Source: Thermoanaerobacterium sp. RBIITD (GTDB lineage: Bacteria; Bacillota; Thermoanaerobacteria; Thermoanaerobacterales; Thermoanaerobacteraceae). Taken from it: 64,000 bases of DNA. Below are positions 56,060 to 64,000 of this stretch, piece by piece. Location of the stretch: NCBI RefSeq assembly GCF_900205865.1, contig NZ_LT906662.1, forward strand, positions 558,001 to 622,000, given 5' to 3'. Below the pieces are notes generated by a model. That model saw only the letters and a list, made by a program, of their open reading frames with translations, was not told the DNA's origin and ran no database searches. Both the position numbers and the translations under genes were made by a program. The first letter of the stretch is position 1. The number at the start of each line of letters is the position of its first letter.

Positions 56060-57130
56060 TTAGCTTTTTATTCCTTTTATGCATAGTCCCGTACCATCAG
56101 AAAAAGATATCTCTGGTCCATTATAAATAACACCACCTATAACAGGGTCATCTTTTAAGAGATATGCGGCATCAAGGTCATATTTTGTAATGTTGTGGCA
56201 TGCAGCAGCAAAATGTGCAGCCGCTGTAACAGATACCTTGCACTCCATCATACTTCCTATCATACACTCTATCCCTGCAGCTTCAGCCATCGCATTTATC
56301 TTTAGTGCATTGTGTATTCCGCCGCATTTCATAAGCTTTATATTAAGGATATCCGCGGCTCTTTTGCTTATTATCATTAAAGCGTCTTGCGGTGAGAATA
56401 AACTCTCATCTGCCATAACCGGAATAGGAACATTATCTGTAACCATTTTTAACCCATCAATATCATGTGCTATTACAGGCTGCTCTACAAGCTCAATATC
56501 ATAGTCAGAAAGCTTATTTATAACATATATTGCCTCTTTCGCATTCCAGCCTTGATTAGCATCAAGGCGTATTTTGGCATCCTTTCCCGCCGCATCTCTT
56601 ATTGCTTTAACTCTTTCTATATCCTTTTTGTAATTACCTCCAACTTTAATTTTAAACGTATCAAAGCCTTCCTGAATCGCATCAAGTGTATCATTTACCA
56701 TTGTTTCAACGTCATTGAGGCTTATAGTTATGTCTGTCTTAATGCTATTTCTATAGCCTCCGAGATATCTATATAATGGTGTTTTATAGTATTGTCCAAG
56801 TATATCATATATAGCTATATCACATGCCGCTTTTGCACTTGAATTGTGCAAAATACACTTATCAAGTTTTAGCATTAGATTATCAAAATCAAGGATGTCC
56901 ATACCCATAATGGTTGGCTTTATGTATCTTTCAATTGCATCAATTACAGATCCCTTAATATCACCTGTAATAACAGCTGTTTCAGCTGCTTCGCCATAAC
57001 CTATATAGCCATCATCAGTGGTCATCTTTACAACTACATCTTCTACTTCAAATACAGTCCTTAATGAAGTTTTAAATGGCTTTTTAACAGGTGCTTTTAT
57101 TAGTAATGTTTCAATATTGTTAATTTTCAT
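56060..57130 (-). CDS. L-Ala-D/L-Glu epimerase (enolase superfamily)
   Basis: 356 residues. The barrel active site can be placed: KIKVGGNYKKDIERV (the K-x-K base) near 160, metal ligands in IRLDANQGW near 188, ELVEQPV near 215 and VMADESLFSP near 240, and the second base lysine in LNIKLMKCGG near 265. This set is the dipeptide epimerase signature. It epimerises L-Ala-D-Glu from murein so it can be degraded, which fits the YkfC-like peptidase downstream. Confidence 0.9.
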   Translation of the reverse strand: MKINNIETLLIKAPVKKPFKTSLRTVFEVEDVVVKMTTDDGYIGYGEAAETAVITGDIKGSVIDAIERYIKPTIMGMDILDFDNLMLKLDKCILHNSSAKAACDIAIYDILGQYYKTPLYRYLGGYRNSIKTDITISLNDVETMVNDTLDAIQEGFDTFKIKVGGNYKKDIERVKAIRDAAGKDAKIRLDANQGWNAKEAIYVINKLSDYDIELVEQPVIAHDIDGLKMVTDNVPIPVMADESLFSPQDALMIISKRAADILNIKLMKCGGIHNALKINAMAEAAGIECMIGSMMECKVSVTAAAHFAAACHNITKYDLDAAYLLKDDPVIGGVIYNGPEISFSDGTGLCIKGIKS

Positions 57131-57206
57131 GTCTATGCCTCCATTTATAGCCCTATATTTAAGGATATCACTTCAAATCCCTTTATTATATTATTACTTA
57201 TTCGAT

Positions 57207-60200
57207 TTATTGAACAGAAGCTGCATCTTCAAGCTTCACCTCGGGATATATCTCTTCTAACATAGTTTCTATTTCTTTTGCATTATCATTTTGTCCCATA
57301 GCCTTATAAATCTTATATATCAATTTATAAGTATCTACATCCGTCCTATCAATATTAAACGCGTTGCTTACAATTGATAATGCTTCATTGTACAAATTTT
57401 GTTTAAGTGCTTTATCAGCAAGATATCTATAAACTTCTGGATTTTGACAGTTTAAATCAGCAGCCTTTATATATGCTTCAACAGCTAAATCCTCTAGACC
57501 GTAATTTATCATCATCTGCCCATATCTCTCATATTCTTCCCTTGCAAACCTACCAACATATAAGCTTAATACTTCATTATATAAATCAAATTCTTTAAGC
57601 TTTAAAAGCAAGTCGAGCAGATTAAAATAGCTGTCTTTAACTTCATCAAATTTTGCCTTCATCTCCCCAACTATCGTCATATATAGCTTTTTATCAGATG
57701 AATCAGATATCTTCCAGAGCAAACCCTTAGCCTTATTAATATCCTTTAATATAATGTAGCACAAGGCTTCACGATAATTGGCCTCTTCCTTGGCTTTGCC
57801 ATATTCCAACTCAAAATGCTTTATTGCATTTTCATAGTCTTTTAAGCCCATATAAATTATTCCTCTCAGATTATTAAGCCCTTCAACCTCAATATTTATA
57901 TTGTCAGTATATTGTTTTGCAATATCAAATCTTCCAATATTAATATAAAGTCTTGCCATTATTGCAAAATTTACAGGTGACTTTGTATCAACATGTTTAT
58001 TAAAAAAATCATAGACTGCTTCAGCTTCTTCATTTCTTACAAACATGTCAAAAAGTCTTATAAATACTTCCTGATAATTCGGATTTTCTTTTAATATTTC
58101 CATATATTCTTTTACCGCATCATTTAATCTTCCAAGCTTCTCATAGCAAAGAGCTATCATGTATCTTGCCCTGTAGCTGCCTGTACCACCCATTGTTATA
58201 AATATACCTTTATAATCCCCCATTGCAACACATTCTTTAAACATCTCAATCGCTTTTTCATAGCGCCTCTGATCAATGTATATCATGCCTTCAAGAAATT
58301 TGAAATCAGGTATATTGGTATAATACGCCTTTGCATCATTTATGATTCTCAATGCAGTGTCATAATCTTTCAATGCTGAATATGTAGCTATCAAATATCT
58401 TATTAGCCTCGTTGCGGCATATGAATTTACATCCATGCCTTTTGTCGCTATCAAAAGATGCTTCAATGCCTTGTGATAATCACCGGCATTAAAATATTCT
58501 ACCGCAAGATTGCCTTGCTGGAATTTATCATCTGGATGCTCCTGAAGATATTTTGAAATAAGATTAATATATCTCTCTGTTTTATTCTTCTCAATTCTTA
58601 TTTCGGACAAATATCCGTAATGCAGTATAGTTACATCTGCATTTTTAGATACTGGTACTCTATTTTCTTCAATATTTCTCAAATTCTCATGTACAGGATA
58701 AATATATTTAAGCTTGCCGTTATTTCTGAACAACCTTAAATTGTAATGAATTTCAGTCAAGCCGTTACTTGAATTTGTACCGGCATAATTTACAAACTTT
58801 AATATATACGCCTCGACCGTATCATCATTCAAGAGCAGTCTTATCTTACCGACATCCTCTTTTTTAATCTCCTCATCAGCATCAAGGAATAATATCCAGT
58901 CAGATGTAGCATTTTCTATAGCAATGTTTCTGGCTTTACTGAAATCATCCTCCCATTTCGCATTTATAACTTTGGCACCAAAGCTTTCGGCGATCTCCAC
59001 CGTCTTGTCTTTTGAGCCTGTATCCACCACAACTATCTCATCCACAATATCTTTAACGCTGTTTATGCATCTGGCAATGTTTTTCTCTTCATCCTTGGTA
59101 ATAAGGCAGAGGGAGAGAGTGGATGGAACTTTTTCACATGCTACAACTACGTATTGAAATGCATCACCTTCATTTTTATAATTGTAGGAATAACCTAATA
59201 TTCTTGAAATATTGTCTAGATAATATAATAATGTATTATCTCTTGATGACTCGATTCCTGAAACTAATTTTGTAACATCTTTTATATAAAATCCAGCATC
59301 ATCAAACATCTTTTTGATCGATTCATATGTAAAAAATCTCAAATGTGTCCTATCTAATAATCCCGCATCTGCATATTCCCATTTTCCGGATAAAAGACCT
59401 TTTATAATACTGATATTGTTTATATTCGAAATGCTTGTAACAATAATACCATTCTTACTTAATAACCTTTTTATCTTTTTTATAAACTCCCATGGAATAT
59501 GCATATGCTCTAATACATTGCCTAAGATCACTACATCATAATAATTTTCTTCAAGTTCATTGACTATTTGTTCAGCATCTCCTATATATACCTTATCTAA
59601 TAGCATTGATGCTATTTTGGCTACACTTTCATTTATTTCTATACCATGTACCTCAATATCTTTATTATGATTTTTTAATTCGAGTCCTAATGCACCTAAT
59701 CCACATCCAATATCTAATAAGTGTTTTGTTTTTACAGGAATCTTTGAAACAATAACAGAATTAGAGTTTCCAAAATAACCAAAGTTGAACTTCCATTTAT
59801 TTTTAAAATATTTGAAATTATCTTCCATTATTTTTTTATAATCTAACTCATTATTTCTAAATGTCACACTGCCATAATGAAAAATAAACGTAGATTCTAA
59901 CATATAAAGAGATTTACCATTTAAAATAATCCTTAGGCAAAGATCATCATCTTCAAAATTTCCAATGCCAAAATTTTCATCCAATAAGCCAATTTGATCT
60001 AATAATTGTCTTCTAATCAACATGCAAAAACCAACTAACCTTAGTACCTTTTTATATTTTAAATCACTGTTATTATATTTTTCTGCAAACTTATGAATAT
60101 CTTCAATTGTCTTTAAATCTACATTGATTTTTTGCATACCCGATATATTATTTGTAACAGGACCTACAATACCTGCATCTTCATGATTATTCATAAAGTC

Positions 60201-60506
60201 CACCAAATTACGGAGCCAATTTTTTGTGACTATCGTATCATTATTTAGTAATACAATAAATTCTCCTTTGGAAACATCGATGCCCTGGTTGCACCCCTTA
60301 GCAAATCCTAAGTTTTCGCCATTCTTAATTAGTGTGATATCATTTTGCTTTTCAAGATAATCTACAGTTCCATCGGTAGAACCATTATCAACAACAATAA
60401 TTTCATAAGGTACATCTGTATATTTGCGTATACTGTCAAGACATTGTTTTGTGTAATCCAGTTGATTATAAGTCAATATAATAATACTACAAAGCCCTTT
60501 AATCAT
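57207..60506 (-). CDS. multidomain GT2 - methyltransferase - GT2 - TPR protein
   Basis: 1099 residues with four parts: a GT2 glycosyltransferase at 1-230 (SIIILTYNQLDYTKQCLDSI, VVDNGSTDGTVDYL, LLNNDTIVT), a SAM-dependent methyltransferase at 250-420 (HLLDIGCGLGALGLEL), a second GT2 domain at 465-690 (LCLITKDEEKNIARCINSVK, VVDTGSKDKTVE, LFLDADEEI), and a string of TPR-type repeats at 690-1090. It should assemble and methylate a glycan, with TPRs recruiting the protein or enzyme partners. It ends a minus-strand run of at least four glycan genes. Likely targets are flagellin or surface proteins, inferred from neighbouring flagellar genes. Confidence 0.85.
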   Translation of the reverse strand: MIKGLCSIIILTYNQLDYTKQCLDSIRKYTDVPYEIIVVDNGSTDGTVDYLEKQNDITLIKNGENLGFAKGCNQGIDVSKGEFIVLLNNDTIVTKNWLRNLVDFMNNHEDAGIVGPVTNNISGMQKINVDLKTIEDIHKFAEKYNNSDLKYKKVLRLVGFCMLIRRQLLDQIGLLDENFGIGNFEDDDLCLRIILNGKSLYMLESTFIFHYGSVTFRNNELDYKKIMEDNFKYFKNKWKFNFGYFGNSNSVIVSKIPVKTKHLLDIGCGLGALGLELKNHNKDIEVHGIEINESVAKIASMLLDKVYIGDAEQIVNELEENYYDVVILGNVLEHMHIPWEFIKKIKRLLSKNGIIVTSISNINNISIIKGLLSGKWEYADAGLLDRTHLRFFTYESIKKMFDDAGFYIKDVTKLVSGIESSRDNTLLYYLDNISRILGYSYNYKNEGDAFQYVVVACEKVPSTLSLCLITKDEEKNIARCINSVKDIVDEIVVVDTGSKDKTVEIAESFGAKVINAKWEDDFSKARNIAIENATSDWILFLDADEEIKKEDVGKIRLLLNDDTVEAYILKFVNYAGTNSSNGLTEIHYNLRLFRNNGKLKYIYPVHENLRNIEENRVPVSKNADVTILHYGYLSEIRIEKNKTERYINLISKYLQEHPDDKFQQGNLAVEYFNAGDYHKALKHLLIATKGMDVNSYAATRLIRYLIATYSALKDYDTALRIINDAKAYYTNIPDFKFLEGMIYIDQRRYEKAIEMFKECVAMGDYKGIFITMGGTGSYRARYMIALCYEKLGRLNDAVKEYMEILKENPNYQEVFIRLFDMFVRNEEAEAVYDFFNKHVDTKSPVNFAIMARLYINIGRFDIAKQYTDNINIEVEGLNNLRGIIYMGLKDYENAIKHFELEYGKAKEEANYREALCYIILKDINKAKGLLWKISDSSDKKLYMTIVGEMKAKFDEVKDSYFNLLDLLLKLKEFDLYNEVLSLYVGRFAREEYERYGQMMINYGLEDLAVEAYIKAADLNCQNPEVYRYLADKALKQNLYNEALSIVSNAFNIDRTDVDTYKLIYKIYKAMGQNDNAKEIETMLEEIYPEVKLEDAASVQ

Positions 60507-60533
60507 AGTTTTCTCCTTCCATCAAGTCTAATT

Positions 60534-62873
60534 TTAATCACTGCTCAATATATTTAAATATATATTTTCCAGTTGCTTTGCTTCATCTTCAGGTGTAGGT
60601 ATACTTGTATTTATTGCCCCTTCCTTTAATTTATCAATTAAAGATTTGTCCTTTAATACCATCATTACCTTTTGCTTCAAACCTTGAAAATCTCCAGTTT
60701 TAAAAACTAAACCGTTGTACCCGTCTTTAACTATATCTGCAATTCCATATATATCTGAAACTATTGAAGGAATACCCACATACAACAGCTCTCTTGTTGT
60801 AATTGAATAAGTTTCACTATAAGAAGGCATGATTCCCATATCTTTTTTATCTAATAATAGTGATAAATTTTCCTTCTTATACGGACCCATATATCTTATT
60901 TTGCCTTTAGATATAACTTCAACATCTCTAATTTTGCTTTGTAAATCGTCCTCGGCAACACCAAAAATATTTAATGTAAAGTTTTTTTCTAATATTTCTT
61001 TATCACTAAATACATCTAAAAGTAAATTGGCTCCTTTAACTTTCGCCATAGTTCCTATATACACAAAATTTATAACATCATTAGTTTTCTTTATCTGTTC
61101 TTCTCTCTTTACAGATAAATTAATACCTAGCGGCACTATAAAACTCTTCGTTTTGTCATACTTAATAAATTTACTTATGTATTCCTTCCATTTATCTGTC
61201 ATAAATAAAATTGCATCATATTTGCTATAGAGATAGTTTATATACTCAAATCTAGCATTTATTTTACATAAATAATTGGATTCATTTCTCAAACGAAAAA
61301 CATTATTTCTATTATAATTATCCTTTAAAATACATTTAGCGCATTTTATAGGTGTTTCAGGACCATTACAAAGTTCATCTTTGTAAAATGGATGTGTTCT
61401 AAAGCATAATTCCTCCATAGCATGTACAAACCTGACCATGGGTAAGCCTATAGCTTCAAAGAGTTCTATAATTTTTGCAGACATAAAAACATAGTCATTT
61501 ATATGTACAATGTCAGGGCTAAAATCCTTAATAACATCTTCGACTATACTTAAATAATTTCTTATGTTGTATCCAAAATAAGCATCCTCTAAAAAAGTTT
61601 GACCCCAACTTAATGAAGGTACTTTATATATAGTAATATTGTTTACGAATTCTTTTATTGGACCAACCGATGTACCTTTGTTAGGTATTAATACAGCCGT
61701 TTCATGACCTAATTTTTGCAGTGATCTCATTTCCATATATGTAGCTATAGGAGTACCTGTATATTCATAAGGTGGTATTGAATGGTTGACAAACAATATT
61801 CTTAACTTTTGTTTTCTACTTATAGATACTACTTGATTATCGATTTTAATGTCCCTTTTATTACATATAAAAAACATATGTTCAACTTTTTTATAATTGC
61901 ATTCATTAACTTCCTTAAAATCAAATGTTGAATTTAGCACATCTTTTAAATCAACTACTTCTGTTACAAAAAATTTGTATCTAGTAAACAACTTACTAAA
62001 AAACTTTTTGCCTTTTTCTATACTCCAGTTGGCTACATGATCGGAATTTAAATCAGTGCCATGGTATCTCCAATGAGGAATTGAAACAATTAAAAGACCA
62101 TCATTATTTAACAGTTTTAAAGCATCTTTCACAAATTTCTCCGGTGCTTCCACGTGCTCCAAAGTCTCAAGACTCACAATACAATCAAATTTATATCCTT
62201 TATCTCTCAAGCCCTCAAAAGAAGATTTTACATAGCTTACATTTTTCCTTTCAATATTTATTAGATTCGCCAGGGTTACCGCTTCATTGTCAATATCTGC
62301 CCCAATAACTTGAGAATTGGGTAGCCCTCCTAAAATAATAGAACCATATCCGCATCCACATCCACAATCTAATATCTTGTATTTTTTGTTATAATTTCCT
62401 TTCTCAAAGTCCTCTATTATTTGTCTTATATGAGTATAGTTACAAATAAATTTTATTGTATTCATATAATCATTAAGTCCTACTATTGGTCTTCTTTGTG
62501 GATTAATATTGGCCCTTAATACATCTACCTTACTCAATAAGTCGGTAAAAAAAATATCATTAGGTTGACGTATAGACTTCTTACTACTTATAATATTTAC
62601 TGCTTCTAAATATACTTTATTTAGCGTATTGTTATCTATAGAAATAAGCATTGAGGGTATCTCTATTTCATCATAATCATTCAATGTATTGAGAAATATA
62701 GGTACTAATTTATTACTTTTTTCGCTAAATAATAATAAATCAAAGAACATCTGGTTATTCAGTATATGAACATTTACAGAAAAAAGCTCCCAATCGATAT
62801 TCGGTATTGTGTCGTACAGCTGATATTTATCAAAATTGTTTGACAACTTAAATTTCAAATTCAATATTTTCAC
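60534..62873 (-). CDS. methyltransferase - GT4 glycosyltransferase fusion
   Basis: 779 residues. An N-terminal part of about 120 residues is unassigned; a SAM methyltransferase follows at 125-330 (KILDCGCGCGYGSIILGG, VSLETLEHVEAPEKFV). The C-terminal 370-770 region is a GT4 glycosyltransferase: ILFVNHSIPPYEYTGTPIAT, HINDYVFMSAKIIELFEA, YIGTMAKVKGANLLLDVF and the retaining site SYSETYSITTRELLYVGIPS. A cysteine group CIL near CNGPETPIKCAKCILKD may bind metal. It lies between the CgeB-like and GT2-TPR genes. Confidence 0.85.
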   Translation of the reverse strand: MKILNLKFKLSNNFDKYQLYDTIPNIDWELFSVNVHILNNQMFFDLLLFSEKSNKLVPIFLNTLNDYDEIEIPSMLISIDNNTLNKVYLEAVNIISSKKSIRQPNDIFFTDLLSKVDVLRANINPQRRPIVGLNDYMNTIKFICNYTHIRQIIEDFEKGNYNKKYKILDCGCGCGYGSIILGGLPNSQVIGADIDNEAVTLANLINIERKNVSYVKSSFEGLRDKGYKFDCIVSLETLEHVEAPEKFVKDALKLLNNDGLLIVSIPHWRYHGTDLNSDHVANWSIEKGKKFFSKLFTRYKFFVTEVVDLKDVLNSTFDFKEVNECNYKKVEHMFFICNKRDIKIDNQVVSISRKQKLRILFVNHSIPPYEYTGTPIATYMEMRSLQKLGHETAVLIPNKGTSVGPIKEFVNNITIYKVPSLSWGQTFLEDAYFGYNIRNYLSIVEDVIKDFSPDIVHINDYVFMSAKIIELFEAIGLPMVRFVHAMEELCFRTHPFYKDELCNGPETPIKCAKCILKDNYNRNNVFRLRNESNYLCKINARFEYINYLYSKYDAILFMTDKWKEYISKFIKYDKTKSFIVPLGINLSVKREEQIKKTNDVINFVYIGTMAKVKGANLLLDVFSDKEILEKNFTLNIFGVAEDDLQSKIRDVEVISKGKIRYMGPYKKENLSLLLDKKDMGIMPSYSETYSITTRELLYVGIPSIVSDIYGIADIVKDGYNGLVFKTGDFQGLKQKVMMVLKDKSLIDKLKEGAINTSIPTPEDEAKQLENIYLNILSSD

Positions 62874-62887
62874 CTCATCAATTAATG

Positions 62888-63859
62888 TTATTTGCTTATT
62901 ATCTCAAGTATTTTACTTAATCTATTTGTAAATAAATGTTCTTTTATTGTTCTTTGATATGCATTTTCAGCAATTTTATTACGTTCCTCATCATGTCCTA
63001 GATAATAATCTATTTTATCAATTAAATCTTTAATATCATCATATACCACTATCTCTTCGCCAATTTTATAAAATCTATCTAAATCTTCTCTATAATCGGT
63101 TATCTGAAATCCACCTGCTGCTGATATATCAAAGGTCCTGTTATTAGGAGAGACAGCTTTTATGTTTTGCCTATTTAAACCTAATGTTTTATCATCAAAA
63201 CTTCTATGAATATTCAAATTAATTTTTGCATTTGAATAATATTTTGCTGCTTCTTCATCAGTAATGACATGTGAAAAAACTTTATCTTTTATATAATCAA
63301 AGCATCTTAATTTTTCCCACCATTGACCAATAATCTTTATATTATAATTGCATTTTTTTAAATAATCATATATATTATCAATTACATCCAATCTATTTTT
63401 AAATGCTGATCCTATTATACAAATATCAGAACTATATCTATTATCGATAACCTTTTTAAAAGCATTATCGTTACTTCCAAGTGGAAGATAAAATGCATTT
63501 TGCGTGTGCCTTTTATATATATCTATAACATAATTTTCTGTATTAAAGATATAATCATAATTTAAAGCATATTTTAAACTACTGTCAATTTCATAAGGAT
63601 CATCTACCAACCATACTCCTGTTTTATAACCTAATTTTCTAATTTCAATAACTTTATTTACATCCAAATTTAAACCATGTAGTGTAAATATAAAATCTGG
63701 ATTAAATTGTTCTAATGTCTCATAAAATAGATTATTCTTTATTTCTCTTACTTCAATAGAAATAATTTGTTGACCTAACTTTAAAAAACCATTTATTATA
63801 CCATAATCTAAATTATTATGAGGCCATGGAAATCCTGAACTAATATATAATATCTTCAT
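62888..63859 (-). CDS. CgeB-like glycosyltransferase
   Basis: 323 residues. It fits the CgeB family: KILYISSGFPWPHNNLDYGI at the start, GVWLVDDPYEIDSSLKYALN near 82, DICIIGSAFKNRLDVIDNIY near 145, and a C-terminal glycosyltransferase-like domain with TFDISAAGGFQITDYREDLD near 240. CgeB relatives modify spore or cell-surface glycans. It belongs to the same minus-strand unit as the two larger glycosyltransferases. Confidence 0.85.
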   Translation of the reverse strand: MKILYISSGFPWPHNNLDYGIINGFLKLGQQIISIEVREIKNNLFYETLEQFNPDFIFTLHGLNLDVNKVIEIRKLGYKTGVWLVDDPYEIDSSLKYALNYDYIFNTENYVIDIYKRHTQNAFYLPLGSNDNAFKKVIDNRYSSDICIIGSAFKNRLDVIDNIYDYLKKCNYNIKIIGQWWEKLRCFDYIKDKVFSHVITDEEAAKYYSNAKINLNIHRSFDDKTLGLNRQNIKAVSPNNRTFDISAAGGFQITDYREDLDRFYKIGEEIVVYDDIKDLIDKIDYYLGHDEERNKIAENAYQRTIKEHLFTNRLSKILEIISK

Positions 63860-63873
63860 CTAATCACCCGGTC

Positions 63874-64000
63874 TTATATTATTTTATCATTGCACAAATC
63901 GCTGGCACTTTCACCAAGAATAAGTCTAACTATATTGTTATAACCTATATCATTATTTCTTACTAACTCTTGGAACTCCAAAAACTCGGAGTAATATTTT
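63874..64000 (-). CDS. 3' end of a gene cut by the window edge
   Basis: An open frame enters from the right edge and ends at TAA 63874-63876. The last 42 residues include KYYSEFLEFQELVRNNDIGY and NNIVRLILGESASDLCNDKII. I do not recognise a family. It precedes the CgeB-like gene by 14 bases on the same strand and is probably part of the glycan gene cluster. Confidence 0.6.
   Translation of the reverse strand, partial: KYYSEFLEFQELVRNNDIGYNNIVRLILGESASDLCNDKII

Overview
The window looks like a chromosomal segment of a low-GC, anaerobic, motile, spore-forming thermophilic clostridium, most like Thermoanaerobacterium (a butyrate-forming species such as T. thermosaccharolyticum). This rests on AT-rich DNA, a crt-bcd-etfB-etfA-hbd-thl operon beside rex, NfnAB, Spo0E-like and CgeB-like proteins, and flagellar genes. 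The species assignment is inference from gene content, not a database match. Most genes lie on the minus strand. There are no tRNA, rRNA, CRISPR, prophage or intact insertion sequences.

Region by region. 0-9 kb: two transport systems divide from one intergenic region, a TrpX-type ABC transporter (minus) and a branched-chain amino-acid Liv system with two tandem binding proteins (plus). 9-14.3 kb: a HutP-family RNA-binding protein, DUF554, an 8-oxoguanine glycosylase, and an operon of a P-loop/Asp23-like fusion with the electron-bifurcating transhydrogenase NfnAB. 14.3-15.2 kb is a graveyard with an Nramp remnant and an unidentified 3' fragment. 15.2-22 kb: the acetyl-CoA to butyryl-CoA operon, with a Rex operator on its promoter and rex just upstream. 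22-25.6 kb: motAB (sigma-D promoter) and an ABC-F ATPase. 25.6-29.4 kb: a D-2-hydroxyacid dehydrogenase, a cluster of DnaA boxes, and the tsaD-rimI-tsaB-tsaE cluster. 29.5-30.3 kb: ribU under an FMN riboswitch. 30.4-35.3 kb: carbamate kinase, ornithine carbamoyltransferase, an amidohydrolase, a VTT membrane protein and a PrpE-type phosphatase. 35.5-41.7 kb: tex, prfB with its programmed frameshift, and secA. 41.7-46.1 kb: bacteriohemerythrin, NiaR, DUF5317, a membrane HD-GYP protein preceded by an unannotated 27-residue peptide gene in a structured leader, a conserved unknown, and hpf. 46.3-46.6 kb: a collapsed amino-acid ABC transporter. 47-50.1 kb: flaG-fliD-fliS-flgN-like under a sigma-D promoter, plus a Spo0E-like gene. 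50.3-54.5 kb: asnB and a two-gene DNA-repair radical-SAM locus with a LexA-like box. 54.5-57.1 kb: a murein-peptide recycling pair. 57.2-64 kb: large multidomain glycosyltransferase/methyltransferase genes, probably for flagellin or surface glycans, ending in a gene cut by the window edge.

How they work together: NfnAB, Bcd-EtfAB and Rex form a redox-balancing module (NADH, NADPH and ferredoxin traffic with NADH-sensed control). MotAB, the FlaG-FliD-FliS group and possibly the glycosyltransferases serve motility. The TsaBDE/RimI block modifies tRNA and ribosomal protein. The most unusual signals are the peptide/HD-GYP leader, the DnaA-box cluster beside tsaD, and the LexA-like box on the radical-SAM pair.
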